Origin: Lenisia limosa
Lineage: Eukaryota > Breviatea
DNA: 22,414 nt
Assembly (NCBI GenBank): GCA_001655205.1
Contig: LPNZ01010775.1
Span: forward strand, 1 to 22,414
Reading direction: 5' to 3'
Shown here: piece after piece, positions 8,601 through 17,611 of the stretch
Layout of the letters: each line of letters starts with the position of its first letter
Numbering within the stretch: the first letter of the stretch is position 1
Notes under the pieces: generated by a model
Told to the model about the DNA's origin: nothing
The model's database searches: none
What the model saw: the letters and a program-made list of their open reading frames with translations, nothing else
Made by a program: the position numbers and the translations under genes

Positions 8601-10887
8601 CCTCCCGTATGAATTGCAATAATGTAATGTGTCAGAGTTACGGTTTTGAAAGGGCGAAGAGCTTAAAAACCCTACTCTAACTTCTAATGATTCAGAGTCC
8701 CGGCCCGGCATCTCAGAATCAAGCCGAAAGAAAGCTGGGAAATCTCGGGCGGCTACCTCTGCCCTCTCTCCCTCTCAAAAACGAGAGTTATTGCCAAGGT
8801 TGGTGTTTTCATTAAGCGGGTTGAGCATCTTATCACCCATTATTTAGGCGACTCTGGAATTTGGAAGAGTTTACTTAAGCAGCCTGTCTGACTATGACCT
8901 GACCTTCCAAGGGTTTTATTCGATCGTTCAAACAAGTAGGATGCATTTAACTGTAGACACCATCTTCCTTGTTTGGTATTACTGTTTTTGTTGACTCTAT
9001 TCCAGCTTTTGGGGCCTCTTTTTCATAATTTTTAGGTCTATCTACAGCAATGGTCTTTGCAAGGGCGGGAAAACTCCAGAACAGTCTTGCCCTCTTCTCA
9101 TTCGTTCTGCCTGTTTTGGAGGTTGGTGGGAAACAAAAAAAAACTCTTTTTTCAACTGCAACTCCCTTTTTGCAATCTGTATGCAAAACTTTGTATCACC
9201 ATTGTCTCTTTTCATTGCGCCCAGGAGCACTTGCATGTGTTACTGTACGCAGCTGCAACAATTGCCGATCAGGTATGTTTTTAGATATGAGGTGTCACGT
9301 AATATCGAAGGCTTTCCTTAGGTTCCAAAAAGACTGATAAATACTCGATAAAAACAATATTTAATCCCTAATAGTGTGGTAAAAACAAGAGAATTTGTAC
9401 ATGTTGGAAGATTATCTTTCAAGGTTGCACAGTTGATTCCCTTCATTGCCGCCTCAAATGCATTCGAAGTTCTCAAAAGAATTCGCGTACTTTTTTCACA
9501 CCCAGGTATTGTGGACCATTATCCTCTCAAGCTGTTACCAGTACAGCTTTTGGGGTTTTGTTGCATCAAACAAGCTTCCTGTGAAATAAATATCCTTTAC
9601 AAACATGGTATGAACAACTTTGTCCTGACATTTTAACCCCCCCCCCCCNNNNNNNNNNNNNNNNNNNNNNNNNNNNNNNNNNNNNNNNNNNNNNNNNNNN
9701 NNNNNNNNNNNNNNNNNNNNNNNNNNNNNNNNNNNNNNNNNNCGAAAATGCAATGCTTGCTCTGTTCCCATTGGTTAGCCTCCCCAAGCTTCCGAAAGGC
9801 CACAGAAGTCCAAGTGATCTACCTGAAGGTGGGAAGGTGGAGAAGCCAGGACTTTGTTTGATGATAAGCTGTAATTAGGGCTTCACTTCGGTTCGGGAAA
9901 ATATCGATAGTTTTCGAGGATTCATCAGTCTTTTTCGAACCGAAGTGAATGCTCGAAGACTATATTTTCCCTGTCAATACAGTACCCTAAAATGCAGGTG
10001 CTGCTTGGTCCTGCAGTTGTGAGATCTGTATGTCGAGTCGTACGGACCCTTCGGCAAGCAAGGCGTTTTACATGCTATTCAAAACCACTCTTGACTTCAA
10101 AACGGACCACGCAAAGTACGAAATACTGTATTAAGATATCATTGGGCAATCGTGTCTATTTGATTAATATTTTAGATTGCCTCAAAGTGACCCGATTTTT
10201 GCACTTATCTCAATTATTGATGTTAGTAAAAATGATTCATCGGTCCTCATAATCTTGTATATTGTTTCATCAAATAGTAACAATAGAGGAATCTTAAATT
10301 GAAGTATCATTTTTGTAGAAAATAAATGATAATTCTGTTCAAATGGTTTAGGATCTTCTAAATTGTTCCGACATGTTGAAGAAGTGTATTTTCAAATCTG
10401 TTTCCCCACCTCCTCCAACCGCTCAATCCACTCCAATTGTTGGTTCATTGGCTCTGTGTGTTTTTTATTTTTGACAATTCAGACCAATCAGATTGAAAGC
10501 CTTTCCCCAGAGACACGCCAATTACTCCCCCCACCCTCCCTCCGCCTCAGCGATCCCAATAGTCCTTCCGCCCTTTTCTCCTCACAACCTGTCACATCTT
10601 CGCTCCCCATTTTGTCTCAAATCCTCAATGCCCCTGAAGCTTCTCCCTCCTGTGATCCCGAGCCCCTCCCGCACTCCTTATTATTCAGCAGCTTGTCACC
10701 CCCATACTCAGATTCCTCTTTTGAATTTGACTCTACATTGTTTAATGGTACCGAGGCTTCGCCTCCCTATGGTGAGAGTTCTTCATTCTTTAACAGCTTC
10801 TTTTTGGTGTTTATAATAATCACTTTAGGCAAGGCTGAGGTGATAGAGGAATCGGAGTTTACTTTTCTTCGACTTACCCCAAAGTAG
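5641..10887 (+). CDS. Fungal Zn2Cys6 (zinc-cluster) transcription factor
   Basis: Predicted nuclear DNA-binding regulator. Exons 5641-5705, 5770-5810 and 6048-6109 encode a complete binuclear zinc cluster: Cys at residues 11, 14, 21, 27, 30 and 37, with the canonical spacing C-x2-C-x6-C-x5-C-x2-C-x6-C and a basic loop (KKSKRK). Exons 6222-6265, 6390-6520 and 6566-6600 lead to KFFGPTKGL, the Y/F-GPTSG-type motif common in this family. Exons 6752-6863, 6995-7026, 7136-7156, 7234-7256, 7477-7602, 7726-7775, 8002-8075 and 8128-8247 read like the fungal-specific domain, including IEGIFILPSTSK, DDVIQISSIMTMYYSPFPG and MAHGAE. The stretch 8248-8695 is unresolved. C-terminal exons are 8696-8798, 8848-8935, 9036-9121, 9225-9272 and 9433-9505, then a gap, then 9743-9870, 9998-10115, 10176-10221, 10352-10438, 10483-10771 and 10829-10887. 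The tail is Ser/Pro/acidic (SPPYSDSSFEFDS), like an activation domain. The target genes are unknown. Confidence 0.85.
8248..8695 (+). other. Unresolved part of the Zn2Cys6 gene
   Basis: The phase-consistent chain is lost here. In related proteins the conserved W/F-LDR block of the fungal domain would follow. Candidate open pieces exist, such as a frame reading MEVMEHLPVEFHVAPIMW at about 8338 and one reading MALGVSRLGQSNGTIRL at about 8516. I cannot fit them with matching phases and good splice sites. Either exons are missed or this part of the gene is damaged. Confidence 0.4.
9309..9356 (+). repeat. Palindromic element copy 6 (left half), in intron 9273-9432
   Basis: It reads GGCTTTCCTTAGGTTCC then AAAAAGACTGATAAATACTCGATA, closely matching the left half of copy 2 (AAAAAGACTGGTAAAATATCGATA). 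No right arm is visible. It lies in sense orientation within a predicted intron of the Zn2Cys6 gene. Confidence 0.6.
9639..9742. other. C homopolymer and assembly gap 1
   Basis: A run of at least 10 C at 9637-9648 leads directly into N from 9649 to 9742. It interrupts the C-terminal half of the Zn2Cys6 gene. At least one exon end is lost in it. Confidence 0.95.
9875..9952 (+). repeat. Palindromic element copy 7 (best-preserved), in intron 9871-9997
   Basis: Left arm TTAGGGCTTCACTTCGGTTCG and right arm CGAACCGAAGTGAATGC are inverted complements with one mismatch over 17 nt. The loop contains AAAATATCGATAG and TTCGAGGATTCATCAGTC. It begins four bases after the proposed donor GTAATT. If that intron were not spliced, a TAG stop would be read at 9876-9878, inside the element boundary. 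Confidence 0.8.
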
Positions 10888-11134
10888 GATCGGATGTCAT
10901 GCTTCTTGTTGGGGCAAACCAGGACATACGCCATTAATGTTACTTAGCTTATTTTGTAGAAGGTAGATGACAAAGCCTGGAGAACGGTCTTCAGATTAGT
11001 GTATGTATGGGGGATGTTTTTTATTTGGTCACTTAAATTATTATGTTTATGGGTATAATATGCATGCATGTGCATATGTGCTCTTTTGTTTACGATAGAG
11101 AATGACTATCACTACATTGGCTCAGATCTGACAG
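10888..11134. other. Spacer between convergent genes
   Basis: This lies between the stop of the Zn2Cys6 gene (10887) and the stop of the PLAC8 gene (11135, minus). It is AT-rich with an alternating TGCATGCATGTGCATATGTG stretch near 11060-11080. I see no gene in it and no clear polyadenylation signal on either strand. Confidence 0.4.
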
Positions 11135-12889
11135 CTACATTTGTTGGGACGGTGGAGGGGCTGTGGCCGGGGGTGGAGGCTGAGAGTGAGTTGTTTGTGT
11201 AATAGGCGGTCACAATAATTTGCTTTTCTTACTTGTAGTTGACCTTGGTTGTGATGTGGGGGAGTGGGGTTTCCAACCTGAAAGGTAAGAGGAATTGATC
11301 GGCAACACGGGAGTCCCACCATAGAACCGAAAATTCCCGGTGCGAAGCCACTTTCAACCCGATGAGTGCCCTCATTAATGCGATCCTCGACTTCCTGAAT
11401 TATTAGGCTTTTGTAATTGCTAATAGGGGGGGGGGTATTGGGATTTATTTTTGAGTTAAGAATGTCTAACCTGTGCATATTCACAAATGGTACACGCGGT
11501 ACAGCAGCAGGTCAGCAAGAACTCCATAAACCCTTCAGCAGGGACAAAACCTGGAGAGTTATTTGGATTGAACATTGGAGCCTGCCTACCAAACTGCAGT
11601 CTTGCGTCATTTCTATAAATAAGTGGCAAAACGCAACACAGGTAGCAGTACGATGCGCAGCATCTTGGTGGTTACTCATTGACACATCGGCTGAAGAATA
11701 AAACTTCAATCACTTCTATTGAACTACGTATGAATATCATTATCGTGATAACGAATACTTGTATGGGCCTACTGGACCAAAGAGGTAAGAATGCAATTTG
11801 TGCCATCCATTTGCTCCTTGTAGTAACCAAGAACACAGGGAGAACAGAAGCAGCCAAGGATACAGATCTGCATATGTCAAAATTTCAAGTGCTTGCTGAC
11901 TCTGGGGTTATCGAAGCAGCCGAAGGTACCGTGTCTGAAATCTATTGAACTTGGCTGCATACCACCAGAAGCCTGGTATTTTAGTAGGGAGGAAGGAAAT
12001 TCTGGTTGGGGGTATTGTATCATGATTGACACCTTGAAACTTCCAATAAACGCTTACATAAGGGCCAGCTGGGGGGTATGTTTCGCTTTTCTGCTCTTGC
12101 TTAGCCACTGGGGGGTAGAGAGGTTCTTCTTTTCGGAACTGTCTAACTGTGTCATGAAACAAGCACCTACTGCTGTTCCGGGTTTGGGGTTAGTGGTATT
12201 TCGTCATAAGCTGGTGGACCCTCAGCCTCTTCAGATTTCGACCTGCCAATGTCAGAAATTGCCTATCTAATCAATGAAGAAATGAAGAGGCGTGACTGTA
12301 TTGTATTGCGCTTTGAACTTCAAACAGCACCATTGTAATTAAATTGGAAAACAGAAGCAAACTGTCAAAATACAAGATGATGTTTCATGCAGTATATGTT
12401 GTGACATGAAATTGAATGTGGTATAATGAACTTGACAAGAACCATACATTCTTTTTGGTTCCTCTTGAGGTGTGGGGGTGCTTTCAACCACTGTAACTTA
12501 TGAAAGAAATGTAATACCTTAAAATTCATATCTCAGCAATTGCCAAACTAACAAATGTGATTTGAAATTTAGAAAATGGGGAAATAATGTAAGCTGGAGA
12601 AGTCTGAAAATTCTCACGTTTTTAAATGAGTTAACAGCATGAGAATAATTAAACAAATCAAAGAAATTCAAACATGGCATATGCCCTATTGCCCATGAAC
12701 CTATGACATGATGATCTGCCAACCTTTGGGTTCCGGTTCAGGAGATGGAATGTTTTGCTGAGGCTCAGGCGATTCATCTTTCTCCTTTGGTGACTCTGCT
12801 TTAGCCGTTTCGTTCTTTGGAGAGCTAGTTACCTGGGTGTCTGGGGAGAGGGGAGTATCATTATTGGGGGCCTTTGGTGATGATGGCAT
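11135..12889 (-). CDS. PLAC8-family cysteine-rich protein, 281 aa
   Basis: Exons (descending) are 12889-12724, 12490-12448, 12242-12220, 12146-12058, 11972-11901, 11867-11773, 11663-11471, 11394-11320, 11277-11233 and 11179-11135, totalling exactly 282 codons with consistent phases. Residues 1-90 are Ser/Pro/Lys/Glu-rich and disordered; a Tyr/Pro patch (YPPAGPY) follows. The PLAC8 domain starts near residue 118 with DFRHGTFGCFDNPR. It continues ICILGCFCSPCVLGYY (the family's CxxxxCPC-type motif, here CFCSPC), then LVQCCASYCYLCCV, RNDARLQFG and LLTCCCTACTICEYAQE. This order is typical of the family. The tail is PPPPATAPPPSQQM. Family members in plants, animals and fungi are small, often membrane-associated proteins linked to metal homeostasis or cell-size control; which role applies here is unknown. 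An alternative 3' end for exon 12242-12220 would add a PPAY motif but breaks phase. Confidence 0.85.
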
Positions 12890-13282
12890 TGTTGGATGAG
12901 AGGAAGTGGAGGGATGGCAAGGTTGGATCAAAGGGGAAGTTAAAAACACTTAATAATATCACTAAAAATCTAACACTAAATTACTTTCAATGAAACCCAG
13001 AAGGAAAAATTGGTGGAAAGGAGTGGACAACATTTCCTTATTTGGAAGGTTTGCGATAGTGCTCATGATACTCAAGCGCAACTTTGGTATATTTCGTGTC
13101 ACGTGCACCCCCTCCTCCCCCAATCCTCACACTTCTTTGGTTTCCTTTTTATCCCATATGATACGTGAAAAAGACATGTTACATATCAAAGCTACTCAGT
13201 TAAAATCCCATTTTAAAAACCTAAGGTAGCGAAGGCAGTAGATTAGGAAACAAATAAATAAGAAGAAATAAAGGGAAATGGT
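12890..13282. promoter_or_regulatory. Tandem intergenic region upstream of the PLAC8 gene
   Basis: About 390 bp between the stop of the ubiquitin-like gene and the PLAC8 start, both on the minus strand. The 60 nt before the PLAC8 ATG are strongly pyrimidine-rich on the coding strand (CTTCCCCTTTGATCC, CCCTCCACTTCCTCTC), which is common in fungal promoters and leaders. I see no other gene. Confidence 0.4.
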
Positions 13283-14070
13283 CTAGGCGGCAACCTCGAC
13301 GGTGACAATCTTCTTGTCAGCCTTCATAAGCCCCCCGCAGTCGCAGATTGAGAACGGGTCAATCAGGACGGCTCCGTCATGCTTCAAGGTCTATAGGATC
13401 NNNNNNNNNNACTGATTACATAATACCTTGATCCTGTCATTCTAAAGGTAGAATTGGGAAATAAATCTGAAAAAAAAAAAGAGAATGTATATCATATTCA
13501 ATCGATACAAAAAATGGATTGAAGAGACAAAAGACATGATTTCCATCTGAAGACCAGTNNNNNNNNNNNNNNNNNNNNNNNNNNNNNNNNNNNNNNNNNN
13601 NNNNNNNNNNNNNNNNNNNNNNNNNNNNNNNNNNNNNNNNNNNNNNNNNNNNNNNNNNNNNNNNNNNNNNNNNNNNNNNGTAGGGGGAACCTCAAGCTTC
13701 TGAGCCACAAACATCTTCACATACATGATTGTTTCTCCAGAAGGAAACTGGGGAATAGGTGAGGTAATGAAAGAACCAATGATGGTATCGACCTTTTTAA
13801 TGTTATATATCTGAGGACCATCAATACCTCGGCTTCAAAAGCTCCAGAAGGAGCTTGGAAAGTAATGTTAACCTTATCACCTTGCTGTTCCTTTCCAGCA
13901 TCAGTTTTCTGGGCATTGGCAAGTCCTGAGAGATCCATATTGCTTATTAAGGTGTTTAGTATGGCAATGGGATGAAAGATATTCCCTGGGTTATATTTCG
14001 AAAAATTTATCGAAATCTTTCGGTGTTCATATAGTTGCTCTTGCTGCCGCGCCAGCTTGGCTCCAGCCAT
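13283..14070 (-). CDS. Small ubiquitin-like-domain protein, interrupted by two gaps
   Basis: The first exon ends at 13828. It may start at ATG 14070 (MAGAKLARQQEQLYEHRK) or at ATG 13938 (MDLSGLANAQK). The following exons are 13747 into the gap, a 15-nt exon 13441-13427, and 13390-13283. The fold is recognisable: a beta-hairpin DKVNITFQAPSGAFEAE, then PSGETIMYVKMFVAQKLEVP (equivalent to the ubiquitin strand 2 plus central helix), then NDRIKTLKHDGAVL (ubiquitin L-x-D-x-x-TL region), and a final strand KKIVTVEVAA. There is no C-terminal Gly-Gly, so conjugation is unlikely. A cysteine pair ICDC before the last strand is unusual. N runs at 13401-13410 and 13559-13679 remove part of the middle. About 125 aa from the second ATG. 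The subfamily cannot be told. Confidence 0.7.
13401..13410. other. Assembly gap 2 (10 N)
   Basis: Ten N within the last intron of the ubiquitin-like gene, probably a placeholder of unknown true length. Confidence 0.95.
13559..13679. other. Assembly gap 3
   Basis: A run of 121 N inside the ubiquitin-like gene, hiding the end of its central-helix exon and possibly another exon. Confidence 0.95.
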
Positions 14071-14087
14071 TTGCCGCCTAAAGCATC
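14071..14087. promoter_or_regulatory. 17-bp gap between two divergent start codons
   Basis: The upstream ATG of the ubiquitin-like gene (14070, minus) and the ATG of the leucine-rich-repeat gene (14088, plus) are only 17 bp apart. If the second ubiquitin-like ATG (13938) is used the spacing is about 150 bp. Either way the two genes must share a very compact bidirectional promoter, or their transcripts overlap. Confidence 0.5.
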
Positions 14088-16634
14088 ATGAACTTAGAGA
14101 CGACATCACAGCAAATAAAAAGAACAGGAAAAGAGAAACTTCCCTTTCTTTTCCTCATCCAGAGAGGGCTCAAACAGGTCCCTCCCGAGCTCTCATCATG
14201 CTCTTCTCTTGAGAATTTGGTATTAAGAAATAATCAAATTGGTAGGGGCCAATTTCCATTAATTTCTGCAGATTCATGGCCATCTATGACCCTTCCTAAG
14301 CTTGTCCACCTTGATCTCCATGACAACTCTCTCCAGGTAGGTGATTGGAAGGTAATAAAAACAAAGAATAGCAAATATAGTGGAAAATTTGGGGTATTTG
14401 CCTATGCTAGCTTGACAAATGTAGAACTTTCCTGAGACAATCACTTCCTTTTCAAGTCTCATGACTCTCAAGGCCGATAACAACTACATTGAATTGGTAG
14501 GATAGTTTCTTCTTTATATTTGCACCATGGCTATCAAAGGGAGAGAATATAATAATGTATTATGTCATCTCTTTAGTTGCCTAGTTCAATTCGTCATATG
14601 GTGAACCTCTCTGAAATTTGGCTGAGCTCAAACAGATTAACTGTACGTGGAGGAAATGGAGGCTGTAGCTTGTTTATAAAAACTCACTTGTTAGAGTATT
14701 CCTGCTGAACTGTGCAGACTACCTACCCTACGAATCTTGGACCTTTCATCAAACTGTTGGGTATATTGTGGTTGTAGTTGCCCTCCAACTCTACCTACCC
14801 CCCCCCCCTTACCAACCCAGTTATCACCACATTACCTTTTGACATTAGCCATTTGGAATTGTTGGAAAAGTTTAATGTCTCTAACAACAGCATTGATCAT
14901 GTATGTTGGGTTGTCAGAGCAAGCTGTTAATTACTTGGTTTTTGTGTTCTTCTTGAAGGACGATTCTCGATTCATTTGAGTACATCAGATAAAGAACAAT
15001 AGAAACTGCATTGGTAAAAAGAGTTTTGTGAATGGGGATACAACACTTGTTATCCGCAATAACAGCTTGAAAGTATAAGGTTTGACTTTAATAATCAAAG
15101 CAGTTTGTTGTATTTGCTCTAACAGATGTCTGGGTTTTGCTATTTGAAACTAACCTATATCCTAACTATACTGATTGTCTCATGTATATGTTCGTATACA
15201 CCGATTTACTTCTCACCTACAGGTACCTTCCTCCATTTCAAACCTTAAGAGCTTGACTCACCTTATGCTCTTCAATAATCAAATCAGTATGCCTTTTCTT
15301 TTTCAATCACAGGGATTGGGTTTTTACAATTGTTTTTGTGTTTTGTCATCTGGCTTTTGTTTAGTTTTAGAGTTGGCGTTTGTTATTGCTTGTTTTTTGT
15401 TTGTTTGGAGTTTCAGATTATTCGGTTCGTGATTAGTNNNNNNNNNNNNNNNNNNNNNNNNNNNNNNNNNNNNNNNNNNNNNNNNNNNNNNNNNNNNNNN
15501 NNNNNNNNNNNNNNNNNNNNNNNNNNNNNNNNNNNNNNNNNNNNNNNNNNNNNNTTGACGTGAGCGGTAATAATCTGCAACTTCCTCTCCCCCGAGACGT
15601 GTCACGCCTCCCGGCTATGGCTCAGCGCTCGTCTTCCCGCACCCCTGCCGCCACCCCCGTAAAGCCTCAGAACAGCGAAGATGCGCCAAATGTTGCGCCG
15701 CAACGCCTTTTTGCCACGCCACATACGCCAGGAAAGGTAAGCTTAAAGGTACAGGATTGAATTGAAATCTGATTGATGTGATGTAATAATAGTAATTATA
15801 CTTGTGTTCATTGTGCATATAAAGGAACTAATCGCAAAGGTGGCATATCCTTCAATCAAGGAGCCCATTAAGGAAGAAGAATCTCCCAGGTTAACCAGAG
15901 CTGCGCTGAAAGCTCATGATGAGAAAAATAAGGAAGAGGAGAAGGAAAAGAAGAGATTGGAAGATGAAGAGAAGAAGAAAGTAGAGGAAGAGAAGAAGAA
16001 AGTAGAGGAAGAGAAGAAGAAAGAAGAAGAGAAAGCAAAGAAGAAGGAAGAAGAACAAACAAAGAAGAAGGAAGACGAAGCAAAAAAGATGAAGGAAGCT
16101 GAAGAAAAGAAAAAGAAGCAGGAAGCGGAGAAGGAGAAGAAGAAGGAAGAAGAGAAGAGAAAGGAGAAAGAGGAGAAGAAGGAAGTAGAAAAAAAGAAGG
16201 ACGAGGAACAGAAGAAGAAGGAAGAGGAAGAAAAAAAGAAGGTCGAAGAAGCAGAAAAGAAGGTCGAAGAAGCAGAAAAGAAGAAGAATCAAGAAGAGGA
16301 AAAGAAGAAGCAACAAGAAGAGGAAGAGAAAAAGAGGAAGGAAGAAGAGAAGCAGAGAAAGGAAAAGGAAGAGAAGAAGGAAGAGGAAGAAAAGAAGAAA
16401 AGGCAAGAGGAAGAGAGGAAGAAAGAGGAAGAGGAAAAGAAAAGGCAAGAGGAAGAAATAAAGAAGAAGGAGAAGGAAGGAGAGGGTAAAAAGAAGGATG
16501 AGGAGAAGAAAAGGATATCAGAAGAAGAAGTGAAGATGACAAAGAAAGAAGAGGACACCGAAGATATTAAGAGTGCGACAAACACTGAAGATGAGGAGTC
16601 TGAGACTGACGAAGATGATTGCAGTTTACAGTGA
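14088..16634 (+). CDS. Leucine-rich-repeat protein with long Lys/Glu helical C-terminus
   Basis: Exons 14088-14241, 14272-14336, 14437-14496, 14577-14642, 14695-14755 and 14821-14900 encode successive LRRs: LKQVPPELSSCSSLENLVL, LVHLDLHDNSLQ, LMTLKADNNYIEL, LPSSIRHMVNLSEIWLSSNR, LRILDLSSN and LEKFNVSNNSID. Splice phases agree throughout. A further exon may lie in 14901-15222. Exon 15223-15286 gives another repeat (VPSSISNLKSLTHLMLFNNQ); the gap 15438-15554 hides the next. Exon 15555-15736 ends the repeats (DVSGNNLQLPLP) and enters a Ser/Pro/Thr linker. Exon 15825-16634 (270 codons) is almost pure Lys/Glu, likely a single alpha-helix or coiled coil, with an acidic tail ending DEDDCSLQ. It resembles intracellular 'Leu-rich repeat, SHOC2-like' scaffolds; there is no signal peptide. 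The function is probably protein scaffolding, by inference. Confidence 0.88.
15438..15554. other. Assembly gap 4
   Basis: A run of 117 N inside the leucine-rich-repeat gene, between the repeat exon ending 15286 and the exon starting at or before 15555. Confidence 0.95.
15920..16560 (+). repeat. Polypurine tract of about 640 nt in coding sequence
   Basis: The coding strand is nearly all A and G, with only scattered C or T, and encodes the Lys/Glu helix. AAGAAG/GAGGAA-type units recur with small internal duplications, for example AAAGTAGAGGAAGAGAAGAA twice at 15978-16020 and GTCGAAGAAGCAGAAAAGAA twice at 16241-16280. Long minus-strand frames rich in Ser/Leu/Phe here are shadows of this composition. 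Confidence 0.85.
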
Positions 16635-16747
16635 ATGTAATAGTAGTGTTTTAGTTTTTTTTTAGTTTGACTTAGTTTTTATGTAGGAGTCTATTTTCTT
16701 GACAATTTGGTTAAATATCAGTACTATGTACATATATATGAGTCACT

Positions 16748-17504
16748 TCAACCAGTTTTTATGCACGAAACAATACCCAGCTCATATTTGATTTCAAAAT
16801 GATTAAACAATTTTCTTGAGACATTTAGTTTCGAGGTGAACGTTACGACAATCGATTGAACAGTACCTCTGAGGACAATGCTACTTTGGGTGAGATAATC
16901 TGTATCTGACCTAAGCCATGATTTGGTCAGATCAAGAAGAGAATTCTGCATGATATAGATAAGATAAGAAATAAAAATAAGGTTGTATCTGGCTGAAGCC
17001 GTCCACATCATCACGCTAAGAAGAAATATTAGATTACAGAAATATAATATTCACCCAATCATTTGCCATAACTCTTTGCACATAGCTTATGATATGTGTT
17101 ATTCTAAAAAGGTACTCAACATTGTTCTCTTGAAACCAATACCGATTTTTGGGTGAATTTTTGTAAATCCTACAATATTGTTTGTAATAAAAAATGAATG
17201 TTCTACTAGCTATAATCCAATATCTCTTATGAGCATGATGATGTGGATGACAATCTGACAGAATCAAGTTACACCAAAAGCACCCCCACACCATGCACTT
17301 GTACGCAGCTTTTGACCAGCACACGGTACATATCCTAAAGGGCCTTGCTCGCCCACTGCCTGTTACTTTTGACTCCATATACTGTCTTCCCAATCCCTAA
17401 AATAAAGAGTTATGGGGTTTGTAGAAAAAATAAGGAAAATGATATGTATGAGTTCATACTATGTGTAAAAAAGCAGAATAATTATCCCCCTCCGTCCCTG
17501 ACAT
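16748..17504 (-). CDS. Putative Cys/His-rich membrane-associated protein, unrecognised
   Basis: The best model starts at ATG 17504 (MSGTEGDNYSAFLHI), splices out an intron ending TTATTTTAG before 17408, and runs to TAG at 16748. It has a possible intron after ATAGCTA and a very short one (22 nt, GTAATC...TTCTTAG) near 17038-17017 that restores frame. The N-terminal part has CTVCWSKAAYKCMVWGC followed by FWC, SDCHPHHHAHK, a Cys/His pattern that could bind zinc; I cannot assign it to a known finger. It is followed by a Tyr/Trp-rich region and a hydrophobic stretch (YNLIFISYLIYI). It is convergent with the leucine-rich-repeat gene, with stops about 110 bp apart. AT-rich composition makes chance open frames possible, so confidence is modest. 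Confidence 0.4.
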
Positions 17505-17611
17505 CTTTTTATACAGTGGGAATATACTTACTCTCAATTAGGTACAAATACACATTAGCATATGTGTATAAAGTCAATGTAAGGATGAAAGTTGAAAAGA
17601 AATCAGTTCAA

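Noticed and set aside
9535-9787. Minus-strand frames crossing the N run
   Set aside because: They are mostly unknown residues and conflict with the in-phase + strand exons on both sides of the gap.
10493-10816. Proline-rich frame overlapping the C-terminus of the Zn2Cys6 gene
   Set aside because: The other frame (10483-10771) is in phase with both neighbouring exons and has a typical acidic Ser/Pro tail.
11122-11484. Continuous 120-codon minus frame as the PLAC8 C-terminus
   Set aside because: Splicing at 11394-11320, 11277-11233 and 11179-11135 gives good borders, exact phase and a coherent Pro-rich end; the unspliced frame reads through intron-like sequence.
15868-16585. Long minus-strand frames (up to 224 codons) rich in Ser, Leu and Phe
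   Set aside because: They are complements of the Lys/Glu polypurine coding tract and arise from composition alone.
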